From Tubiluchus corallicola (taxonomy: Eukaryota; Priapulida; Priapulimorpha; Priapulimorphida; Tubiluchidae), in NCBI GenBank assembly GCA_030141605.1, contig JAQGDQ010000065.1, forward strand, positions 139,001 to 203,000: a stretch of DNA of 64,000 nt, in the 5' to 3' direction. The translations under genes were made by a program, and so were the position numbers. The first letter of the stretch is position 1, and each line of letters starts with the position of its first letter. Shown here in pieces: positions 22,950 to 34,400 of this stretch. The notes beneath the pieces were generated by a model. That model had not been told where the DNA came from and did not search any database. It worked only from the letters and a program-made list of their open reading frames with translations.

Positions 22950-24060
22950 AGTCCATTATAGAAATTCCTCTATAATTATCACAAGGCACTCGACTAGCTT
23001 TCTTGAAAATAGTCACAAGTCTGTTTAAGCACCATGGACGTGGGAAAGTTCGAGACACAAATATAAAATTGAACAGCAAGCACAGGTAGGATAACCAACA
23101 TTCTGGTAAAAACTTTAAAATACCGCCAGGAATACCAGATGGACCTCCACTACTTTTATTATCGCATGACGTTACAGCAGCTTCTCTCTCATCAAAGAAT
23201 ATCAAATTATCGGTAACTGGAATTGAAGGACCCACGCACTGTGACAACAGATCCAGTGAATCGATTCTATCCGGGTTCAGCAAGTCCTCAAAATGGGTCT
23301 TAAAATCTTTATCAGACGGAGCTTCAATATTCTTTTCAGAAGTAAGGTCACCACTCCAGTCGATGGCTTTCCAAATTCCTTGGGAGTCATTGTTTTCGAG
23401 CAGGTTATTCCATCTATCTCGTATAGCCTGGTGGTCTAGGGTATCATTCGGTTCGGTACGACAATTCTTTAGAGTGTTCTTAATGAGAGAATTTAAATTC
23501 TCTATGCTAGATTTCATATCATCAATACCAGTAGGAAGATCGATATTTCTCAACTATTACCGGTCCGGATTTGCTTATGTAGTACAGGAGGCTTGATGTT
23601 GATTTCCTCAGCTGCATGCTTTCCAAGGTCTTCCGATCGTTTGATCAAATCCATACCTAAGGCGCTGGGTGCTAACTTTGACAACTCAAACTTGATTGAA
23701 ATCGGTGCATGATTCGAAGCATATTAAGACGGTGATCACTAGACACAATGAAATAAAGCTCTTAACGAGCTTGGCAGTGACGAAGCACGTATCCAATTCT
23801 GAAACCCAAGTTTGTTTCTTTCTATATGTGAGGCCAATTTTAAAGGCTTTCGTACTAATCTAGTCTTTAAATTGTGCACAAGCACGAGGGGGTTAAACGA
23901 GTTTACAGCGATCTTAGCGTTTTCATTTGCAGAAGCTATATTATCCTCAATTTGGAGATAGCTATACATATCATCACAAGGTAAGTTCACGAGAAAAATG
24001 TTCGATGTAGGACCAAATCTACAGTTTAAGTACAACATCATCCTTCGGGTTCAGTTTTAA
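22950..24060 (-). mobile_element. Non-LTR retrotransposon fragment, endonuclease end and start of reverse transcriptase (5' part of a split element)
   Basis: On the minus strand, 24041-23739 and the following frames carry the end of an endonuclease domain, including an 'SSDHRLNMLRI' stretch near 23690-23740. The open frame 23553-22945 holds the linker ('DHQAIRDRWNNLLEN', 'FKTHFEDLLNPD') and the first reverse transcriptase blocks ('SSGGPSGIPGGILKFLPECW', 'LVTIFKKASRVPCDNYRGIS'). It stops at 22950, exactly where the plus-strand CR1-like element ends. The continuation ('AKVYDRILCRRL') resumes at 18984. The two halves therefore look like one element split by insertion. Confidence 0.72.
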
Positions 24061-24289
24061 AAGTTCATTGATGTAAGCCAAATTTGTAAGGTTATAATAC
24101 GGAGAATCAGCAGGTGTCTGATTGTCAGGTAATATACAATAACATGTATATCACTGGTTGACACTCAAGATAATGAGCTATTGTAGAGAAGTGAAAACAT
24201 TATAATGTTGGCAACGCCATGATTTGTAATAAACTGTCGGTTCTGCTATTTTATACCTGTAAAACAATAAAGAAACAGATTTTGCAAGA

Positions 24290-25325
24290 ACAATAGAAGT
24301 TATTTATGAATACAGTCAATAGGGATATAGAATCAGAATAAACAAAACAGTGGAGAATATAAAAAAAACAAGGAGGAGTAAATTCTCAGGCATTCTGGGA
24401 ACTGAAAACGAAACTATCATATATGAAAAAAGAAAATTGAGATGGGAGAGTTATGAAAGATGAAATGGCAAATTGAAAGAAATGCCAGCAAAAATAAAAG
24501 AAAGATTTCCAAAATATTATGGAAATTACTGTTGCCCAGAGAAGCAGCTACTGCAAAACAAAAGAAAATAAATGAAATGGTTAATTAAAACAGATAGAAT
24601 TACTAGCACTGACAAGTGAAACTGAAGAAATAAGTAAAAAAGAAAGTGTAAACTAAAAACAAAGAATCTGAAGATAAGCAAGGATTAAAGAACGAAATGT
24701 TTAAAAATGCTGTGGAAAACCTCCTATAAAACATAGTGTACATGTTTAAAGCAATAAATAGATTTAGAATAATCCCACATGAAGGGAAGCAAATCACAAT
24801 TAAATCATTATATAATGGCAAAGGCTCAAAGAATGAAATTAAAGCTAGACGTGGGCTTTTCTTAACAAGAACAGTAAACAAGTTATTTGAAAAAGTACTG
24901 GTAACTAAACATACAGACATCAATGAGCAAACTACGATGGATGTGGAGGAGTAGAAAAAAGGTCCACTATATGCTGATCATTTGTTTACACACTAGCGCT
25001 TATAGATTATAACAAATTCTTACATAACAATTTGATACTAATGTTTGGTGACGTGGAGAAATGCTTTGATAAAATGTGGTTAAAAGATTGTATTGTTGAA
25101 CTATGGAAAATAGGTGTATATGTGGATGAAGTGGAACTAGTATATAATATGAATAAAGACGACGCATATGCATTGATTGACACACCGCTGGGTTTAACAG
25201 AAGAATATCAATAGGTGAGTCAATAAGACAAAAAAGTACGGTTTATGGCCCTCTACTATGCAGCACAGTCATGGATAAAATTAATAATATAGGAAATAAG
25301 GTTGTGACCATGTATGGTCCTAATT
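24290..25325 (+). mobile_element. RTE-like non-LTR retrotransposon, 5' portion, decayed
   Basis: In mixed plus frames I read 'GILGTENETIIYEKRKLRWESYE' type linker near 24380-24465. The start of the reverse transcriptase follows: 'FRIIPHEGKQITIKSLYNGK' and 'RRGLFLTRTVNKLFEKVL' at 24770-24900, then 'FGDVEKCFDKMWLKDCIVEL' (motif A) at 25045-25105, and 'STVYGPLLCSTVMDKINNIG' (motif B) at 25235-25290. Stops interrupt every frame. The reading ends at about 25325 and picks up again near 26460. Confidence 0.7.
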
Positions 25326-26459
25326 GACGTCAAACAATATGTCATTCTCAGTCAAGCTCTACTGACTGTCCAATCAGTGTGCCTATTTTTCACACGCCCA
25401 CAGAACCGGTTCATTACCTCGTCTTTCGGGACAAGAGCTCTAACTATGTATTGTCGGTATATGTTATATTCTTAGGAAAAATTCTCAACTTTTCACAAAT
25501 TTGCGGGAGAGAAATCAGCCTGGTTTTAGACCTTATTACAGGTTGTCGATTATCTGTATTGCCGATTAAAATTGCAGATGAATTACTGAAATACGCAGTT
25601 AAGTTTAATGTACGACCTTGCAAGCTAGATAAAGACAAGTATTAACTTTAAAAAATACAAATTAACTTAACGAGTTTAATTAGGCCGATCATATGACACA
25701 GCTTTAATGATCGCAAATGTAAAATAGCCTACTTGAACAGAGGTGACAATGAAATTTATAATTTATAACTTTGTATTGAAGCCCGAATTGGCAGGTATGA
25801 ATGATTCAAGGTTAATGATGCAAAAATTACAGCATGAGCACTTCTAGGTACGTTTGCGCAGATGGTAGGAATGGCCTGTTAGCAATAGTTGAAGCTCAGC
25901 GGCAGAGTTGAACTCATCTACAGGAATACGTGACAACTGCCAGTGTTATGCGGTAAGCGAGCATACTCATAGGAATTCACATTCAGGCAAAATGTTTTCT
26001 TTTCTGGTCAATTTTTATAAACCTCTATAAGATCTTTCACGGTCCAAATTAATTCAAATGTGGTCAAAATTTATGCTATATCAACACAAAATTTGTATCC
26101 TGAAATAGACAATTTTATGCTGTTTTCCTCGCTATAATCATAATTAAAAGTGTCATTGGGACTTATGACTTACGTAACTTGGGCAAGATCGTTTACGGAA
26201 TAAAATTATCAAATGTATTCCATTTCTGTAATCTAACAAACAGTCTAACGACCACATGAATAGTTAAAATTAGTCGCAAAAGAGACTCGTAAATATATTT
26301 CGTTGCCCATTTATTTTAAAGCAATGCTAACTGGCTTAGTTTCTTTATTATACTTATGTCTCTACATTTTGTAGTGCTTTGAAACTTCGTCTCTACATGC
26401 TGTTTAAATTGAAAAGTCATTCTTGGCTACTTGAAGTGTTAATTTCATGTAAAAATAGC
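25326..26459. other. Unassigned 1.1-kb stretch between two parts of an RTE-like LINE
   Basis: The flanking DNA belongs to one reverse transcriptase element, but this stretch does not read as its missing middle (the YADD-type block is absent). An 88-codon open frame at 25379-25645 resembles no family I know. I found no clear inverted repeats or target duplication at the edges, so whether this is an insertion or simply decayed LINE remains open. Confidence 0.35.
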
Positions 26460-26985
26460 TGCAGCTCTGCAAAGTTTTGGCATACAAAAAATCGCAATAC
26501 GTGGCACTAAAGATCAACAAAAAACACAGAATAATCAATTTAAAGAAAGTGTCAGAAATGGAAAACTAACAGAAACGAATATATACAAATACCTGGAACA
26601 CTGGACGAATTCTAAAATAAACTATTTAGACATGTTAGAGCACAGGAAGAAATAAAACAAAGTAAATGGTGGCTGAAGTTATGCATTTTGTTGCAGAAAA
26701 TGTAGGGCAGTTAGCAATCATGACTAGACTAAAATAATATGAAATTGTTATAGTACCGAACGTAATTTGTAACACTGAAACATGGACTAATATGACATGG
26801 AAGTACAAGAATTGGAGAAAATACAAGCATGCGCACTAAAGAAAATATTAAGTCAAAGCCAGAGTACACCCTACTTGGGTTTATTAATAGAAACACGGAC
26901 GAATATTGTACAAAAAAAACTGATGTGGTACTTTAATTTGCTGCACACCGATGATAACTGTCTAGCAAAATGACTACTGAAGGAG
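26460..26985 (+). mobile_element. RTE-like non-LTR retrotransposon, 3' portion, decayed
   Basis: In mixed plus frames the C-terminal domain of an RTE-like ORF2 is readable: 'NGKLTETNIYKYLEHWTNSK' near 26550-26615, 'TETWTNMT' near 26775-26800, then 'EVQELEKIQACALKKILSQ', 'STPYLGLLIETRTNI' and 'KKLMWYFNLLHTDDN' through about 26970. Stops and frameshifts are frequent. It is probably the end of the element that starts at 24290. Confidence 0.65.
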
Positions 26986-27243
26986 GCCCTGAGTAAGCAC
27001 CAGCAGGAAAAGATAAATGCCAGATACCGTCTTCCTCATAGTCATTGTGACTTTGACGCAGATGATGCTAAGACAATGGTTGCATCTGCTCGTATGCTTG
27101 CTGAAATGAGGAGGCAATTCCATAAACATGGTTTAATGTGCTATATAATTTTATGTAATGACTTCGTAAAGGCTGGACCATTAAAATGTAGAGGTTGGAT
27201 GGTGAAAATAAATGATATTTTGCCGTCGTTTTACGTGACATGA
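26971..27243 (+). other. Open stretch of about 90 codons without ATG, unrecognised
   Basis: Directly after the LINE C-terminal domain, one plus frame stays open from about 26974 to a TGA at 27241-27243. It reads 'KHQQEKINARYRLPHSHCDF' and then 'KTMVASARMLAEMRRQFHK'. The base composition of 26990-27140 is less AT-rich than its surroundings, which hints at true coding ancestry. It may be the unrecognised end of the LINE, a captured exon, or another element. I know no family that matches. Confidence 0.3.
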
Positions 27244-28465
27244 CTTTTTTCTCGTTTGCAAGGAATTTTTTAGCTGTATTATTATTGTAACTCTACTTTG
27301 AAAGAGATTCAATGCATTTGGTAAGAGTCTGAGAAGAAATGAATCATGGTGTCACCTGAAGGACAACAGGTAAAATTACCCTTTTTTAAGTTTTGACAGA
27401 AATTTCCTTTGAAAATACGCAGGGAAGTATAATATTACATCCACAAATAGTTTTTCTTCGTGTTTTATTCGCTGCATAGTTAAAAAAACAGGATATACCC
27501 AAATACTATAATAAGTTTTGCAAGTTCCGTTTTGAAAATAAATAAATTTTTTTGTAGATAATGCCAGATTGCCCTCTGGCGAGGGATTAGGCAAGATTAT
27601 TAGCTTCTTTATAAGGTAATATAGGTCAATAGACTTTAAAAGAAACATGCCATCACTGCCATTGGTAAACTGCTTTTGGATTTAGAAGCTGGTGCTATTC
27701 GTGTAAAAGGAACATTAAAAGGTAACTTTGTTTGGAACATGATCTTACTCATTGCCTTAGCTGGCCTAATGCTGCATATAATCAGTTGACATCACTATTT
27801 GTGCATTTTCGCCATATTAAACAGTAATGAAATTACATAGGCATTGTAAAATCTAATATTTTTTTCCATTGCTAATAACATATCCAGTATGTAAACTTCG
27901 CATACAATATATATTCTTGACATGTTTTAGATTCAAATTTATCAAAAAGTGCCAGAATGTCATAGAGCTGATTGAAACGTTAAAATCGTATAAGAACCTC
28001 ATCTATGTTAAGAGCAATAATGACATTAAAAAAGCTAAGGAAACGGTACTGATTATTTTCACAACACCAGTGTGAAGCTCGAAAGCTTACGCTCCTCCTC
28101 ATTGCGAGGTTGGCTAGTATTAATCATTCGTCAACGCATTATTGCTATTGCTGTTTTGGATTTAACGTGTGTATTATCATTAATTTTGAAATACAAATCT
28201 GTCAAATGAAAAATCTAAGTCTAATAAAGCGGTTAACTTGAATTTAGCTACGAAAACTCATGCCAAATCAACGGACTGAAATCCATAGCTAGTTTCCTCA
28301 TGAACAGCCACAAAGCGACGCCAACGGTTGTGTTTGGGTTAAAAGTTTAAAATATAATTTGAGTTGATTTCATTTGCTTCGAAGATTTTTCTCTCTTGGC
28401 TTTATAAATTAAATATATTATTTTTTTATTTACTCTTGCTAGCTACTTTTATTAGATTTCTAGCA
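27244..28465. other. Gene-free stretch upstream of KMT5A
   Basis: No coding region is supported; the small frames at 27376-27648 and 27869-28075 show no family features. The last few hundred bases should contain the promoter or 5' UTR of KMT5A if the proposed first exon is right, but no specific element was identified. Confidence 0.35.
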
Positions 28466-31400
28466 ATGGTTAGGCCAAGTAAGTAACAACTCTTCTGAAC
28501 GTAATTCAAACTGGTGGCCTTCAGAGTTAGTGCACCAGATATTACTTAGTTACTGTAATGTATAAGTTGGATATCATAATTATCGTGAATCGCGCTTCGC
28601 CATTCCTCAAAATAGGACATTGTGCATAGCTGAAACGACTTCAGTAATTAATGTATTAAAGTGTTTATCACAAATACTCAACAGTGTTTAATGCTGTACA
28701 CACTCAAACTAAGCATAAACAGCTTATGGACCTCTCCACTCTTCCTTATTTACTTTATTAAAAATAAAAATGAAGAAAATAGGTGGCCACTCTGCGATCA
28801 TGAAGTGTGGCACAAGATTTCCTGTTGCCATTGTGGTCTGGGATCTAAATATTTGCAACCTTTAACAAACTCTTTAACAAATATTTGCAATATTTGTTAA
28901 AGAAGAAGAGACTTTGCACCCTATAAAGGTGCCCGCCTCGGATAGGTGGAGAGAGTCGAGTATCGCAATCGCAATCGCAACCTGGGATCTATATATTTTC
29001 CTAGATTGTATTTCCAGTGTCTATCGAGACGAATCTTAAACTGGGTAGGATTGGAGGCTTGAACTGCAGTGTCAGGCAGCATGTTCCATTCATTAATTAT
29101 TTGCCTTGGAAATATGAACTTCCTTGTACTCCACCTTTAGGGAACTGTTCTCTTGGTTTTGTAGGAGTAACCTCTGGTACCATGATATTTCTCTCGATGG
29201 AAAAATATTTCACTGTTGATGGTTTATGCACCTTTAAGTATACGAAATGCTTGAATTAAATCTCGTTTTTTAGCGACTATACTTCAGAGTTTTGACAGAT
29301 GGCAGAAATCATGTGTAAGTTTACGTAACTATGTAAGTTTACGTTACTATAATTTAAATGAATGTATAAACTTAACACTAGGAAACTTTATTCTTTTTTT
29401 GTGCATTTTGCTTTTCTACTTTTTTTTCTAATTTTCTTCACTGCTTTTTGCTGGTTTTGGTTTACTTTGGCCTTCGCCTTCGCTGGTTGCTGGCGTGAAA
29501 AATCTGTCCAATGATGTTTGCTTTTGCCGACTTTTTAGAATATTTCTGAAATGGCTCAAGCAAATGTCATTAAATTGAGCGAAAACAGGACTTGTGTGAA
29601 CCTTTTTGGGTTGTTTCTTGAGTCTGCCACTTTGTGATAGGATGACAACATTCTTTAATTTCGGCTGTTGACGTGATCGCCTCCTCCTCTAACTCCTCCT
29701 TGCTGCTGGACTGCTCCTGAACCACAGTGTGTTGCACCTTCAACTCATCTTGGTGTTCCTCGACGTGTTCGTCGATGTCGTCCTTGTTGAGATCGAGTCC
29801 CATGGCCTTCCCGAGCGAGACCATTTCCTCCACTTCAGTTTGAAGTTGAGGATCGGCTTCGAAATCTCAAGGGACGATAGTGTCAGGCCTCGGCTTCCTC
29901 CAGGCTGCGTTGAGGGTGCATTTTGTGACTTCTTGCCAACCCAAGACTACGAGTTTCACGCATATCATGATGACGAAGCGTTGTTTCCAAAATTCACGGA
30001 GGGTGAGCTGAGTGTTTTCCGTGATGTCGAAACATCTTTTGAAGAGATACAAATTCTGAAAGAAAAAGCTGATAACTGGAAAGAAAACTACATTTATTTT
30101 ATGCATTTACTTATTTTCTTTCTGAACACTGAATTTTTACTTGTTTGATGGCAACGGGCGATTCTGAAAATCACTAGGAGCTAATCATTTTGTGAGTGTG
30201 ATTTGATAAGTGGGGGACGCAGTAAAAGGTGCTACTAAATTCATCACGCCTTCAACAGGGCACTCTTTCTGTAACCAACTTTTCCAGAAATCAATTTTAA
30301 TAGCAATGGTAATGTTAAAAACATAGCAATCCATTTACTATTATTATAAGCAAAAGCCAAATTAAATAAAGTAATAACAGTATTTTTGTGACACTGACTC
30401 CTGAGAAATGGATGTTAATGTTTGGAAAAATTTTTCTAGAATTTTTGGATTCCGATACATTTTTGAACTATTGACCACATGTTTTTTCTAGAGAAAACAG
30501 CGGACCCTCTTACAAGGAAAGTGAAATCAGACACTACAGGTAAATCTTTATCGGCTGTGTCTACTCGGAAGGAAATGTCCACTATAAGTGCAGTCAAGTG
30601 TCTACTTTCTAATCCTGCCAAGAGTGAACATTTGCAAGATGAGCAGCAAAATGCTGATAATGAACCAATTCCTGTACTTCACCATAGTCCCCGCATGTTG
30701 TGCAATAATGATTTGCCTAACCATAAAAACGACGACAATTGCAGTGCTCTGATGAGCAAACAAAATGGTTACAGCTACCATGTGAGTGACGTCTCACCAA
30801 TTCTAGACCTCGATGACATGCAGTCATGTTGTGGTCAAGCAGTAGGCAAGGTTGACAAGACACTAGAAGTTGCAAATCATGTCAGTTCCAATGGCGAGGA
30901 ACATGGTATGTTATTTTTGATTAGACATTTTAATTCTAGAAATAAATTTTGAGGTTTAACTGTGTGACTTATTGAAATAATGTAACTGCTTCCTGTTGTT
31001 TCTTGTACAGCTAGTTATGTAGCTTTCATTTGTTTCTTTTTGCTTATTTTCTTTTCTTTTTTGAGTGTGAAAATAGTGGTATTGGGGTAGCACCAGAAAA
31101 AATATCTGTAGTATTTTGTACTTATAGTGCATTTTGTAGAATAAAAAATATCCAGAATATAGGTACAGTCAAACCTCGTTATAATTATAACGAACCTATT
31201 TAGAATGCCAACCTCGCTTAACGCCCAAATTTTTGGCGAAACAAAATATCTGAATTTGAATAACATGTATGCAAATTAATGTGCCTTGTATAATGCCAAA
31301 CTAGTTTAAGGCCACCTTTTTCGCAGCAACAAAATAGGCGGTATGAAGACATTTGACTTCCAGTACCTACAAGGTGCAGTATAAAAAACATTTCAGTAGA

Positions 31401-34400
31401 AATGGTCAGAAATTGCTGACTTATATCATAGAATCCGTGTTTTTTTTATTAATATCTCTTTTTAAGAGATATATTGTGATTTGTAGTATGACGTATTGTC
31501 CAAAATCATCAAATTTGGTTGCATGCACTAGCTTGGTTTGGATTACGTTACACTCATAAATTACATATTTTTAAGTTGTACCTATTTGTTTAGATCTTAG
31601 CACAATATTACTGACACCTGAGTCGACACCTAAAAAGCAGCTACAGAGGCGTAGAGCTGATGTACCGACTGACCAGTGCTACAGAATGCAGAATATTGAA
31701 AAGCAGGTGAAGAAAATACTGAATGATATTTCACTTATCATGTGTCATTGTTTTATTAATAGTCTTACAAGTATTTTATATAAAATCCTTATCTGGAACA
31801 GAACTGTTGTTCTTGACTGTGTCGACTGTTTAGCATTTAGGATCTAATTATTTATTTTAAAATTAACTGTTAGTTCGCAATTTCAAAAGTCTGTAAATTA
31901 GTGAGGAGTAATTGTCGTAGAGATGTATAACTAGCAGCGATATACAGCTTTAAAGTTTAAACATTTTTTTAGCCATTAGGTTCCCAGAAGTCTAAAACGA
32001 CAAAAAAGCATGCAAAGAAAGGGAAGAAAGGCACTGAAAAGCAAGTGGAGCAACGACAGCCCCAGGGTCTACTACAGTCAAGGTACAAGTTTGTTTAATA
32101 CAGTGTTTGTTGTTATTTGTGGGCATTGTTAATTCACTGAGTGAGTTTTTCAGTGCTATTTCAGGGCATCATGAAAGCGCATTTCAAAAATGAAACAGTA
32201 GTCATTGCTTAATAAAACCACGGATAATACGAGCCGCATTTTAGAACCATTTAGAAAAATGTTACAGAACGGATGTTAAAAATAAAGAATATAGTTAACA
32301 TTAGTGAACATCTTGCGTGTATGTGTGTGGCATATATTAATTAAGGTGACGCGTTTATGTACTGAACTTCGCCAAATATACATGATTGCAATAGGCTGCT
32401 GCATAATAAAACCACTGTTTATTAATGCCACTTATGGATGGACCTGTCGCGGTTTTATTAAGCAGCGACTACTGTATATCATCAAAGCCTATTGTAGACA
32501 TTTACAGAAAGATGACCATTAAAGAAATCTGTCCTCAAGACCAGTGAACTCAACAGATAGGAAACACTATCAGTCTGTAGTGTAAATGGCTTGTCACTGT
32601 GGTCTCGTCGATGTATCAAATTACTGTAATCCATTTTTGCTTTACGCGACTTTTTTTACGATTTATGCAACTTCACAATGTTTTTTGCTCTTCCTATCTC
32701 TGCAATGGGATTCTAATTAAAGCAAAAGCCAGAAAGTTCATGCAAAAATGTGTATTTGATCAAATGCTATTGCAAGATTGCGATAAAATTTTGACTTTGT
32801 TCGGATTGGAAATCCGAAATTCTAGTTGAAATGGTGCTTGTATTATGACGCCAACTACTCCTGCTAGGTATATTAGCGATTGTGCAAGTCTTTAACTGCA
32901 CAGCATTTTTTCTTATTGTGGTGAAAAATAGCACTTGTTCACCAAGTTGTGCAAAATAGGTTCTTTCTCAATTTGATTGGGTAAAATTTCTCAATTGTTT
33001 AGACTGAGCACTAAGTAAATAATGATGCTGAAGTTCATGATTATGGTTTTGTGCGTTTTCAGGTCTGAAGGCGAAAAAACTCAGAACAATGTAAAGCAGC
33101 TCATGACTGATTATTTTCCTATTCGCAAAAGCAAACGCAAAACAAAAGCGGACTTGAAACAAGAGACACAGAAATCTATTGAAGATGCAATTCTCAACGA
33201 GAAACAAGACGGATTAAAGGTCAGCCACAACATCCTTATATGCGGAACTGTGTTATGTTTATTTGGTTGCTGAGAGGGCCCAAAGTTATCTAACATTGTC
33301 ATATAAAAATTTTATTACTTGTATGATTTTCATAATTACTGATAAAATTTGCCCAGTTTGTGATAAAAAACATCTTTGTATAATTCTGTATGTTTGCACA
33401 TTTCTAGAATGTTGTAATTAATTAAGGTTTTTGGTAGATTGGCAATACTCTAGTCAAGAGAAATACTTAATTAGCAGTAATCATGACAATTTAAGCTTTA
33501 TTTTTGGTCTACATCAGATATTTCTTCAATTAGTTGTCATTTAGAAATATTTAAAACTATCATGAATCACAAAATAAACAATAACCCCTCACATCCACTT
33601 GCAGTTGGATATAAAGTAATGTCATTAGTCAATTCATTAGTTGTCTGATAATTTTTCTTATCTGGAGTATGATTTTGCATTTAAACTTACAGGTTGTGGA
33701 GCTTCCTGGGAAGGGACGTGGAGTAGTGACGGAGAGATTCTTTTCACGAGGAGAGTTTGTGGTGGAATACAAGGGAGAATTGATTGATACATGTATAGCT
33801 AAACAGCGAGAAGAATTATATTCTCAGCAACCGGAAAAATACGGGTGTTATATGTACTACTTCAGTTACAACAACAAGACATATTGGTAAGAGCTTTTTG
33901 ATACTTAATTTGGCATAATTTTGTGAATTACCACTCGGAATCTCTCCCGGAATCATAAAAGAAATCTAGCAATTTGTCTGTCCCGAAATGTAAAGGAAAT
34001 CAAGCAATTTTTTTTAAATATAATTAGCTTTCCCAGAATGATAAACAAAATCAAGCACCTTGTCTCATCCAGAATCATAAAAGAAATCAACCACCATTGT
34101 CGACTATTACATTTCATTAATGATTTTTAAACATTCTACTTTTGTTTTGCAAGGCATTGATATGCTTTTTACCTACCTATGGAGAAAACATAGCTGACAT
34201 TGACTTTCAACTCATGTATGTTAGTGTAACTTTCTCTTCAGCTGGCATTTGAGTGTGAATTCAGCTGTGGTATTTTTTTACTTTGTGTGATGATTTTATG
34301 ATTTCTTTAGTGTTGATGCAACTGCTGAGTCTGGGCATTTAGGACGTCTAGTGAACCATTCACGCAAGTCTAACAACTTAAGTACGAAGTCTGTTGGCGT

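Noticed and set aside
29729-30148. 139-codon plus-strand frame in KMT5A intron 1
   Set aside because: It is the shadow of the minus-strand Tigger transposase remnant, which matches a known family.
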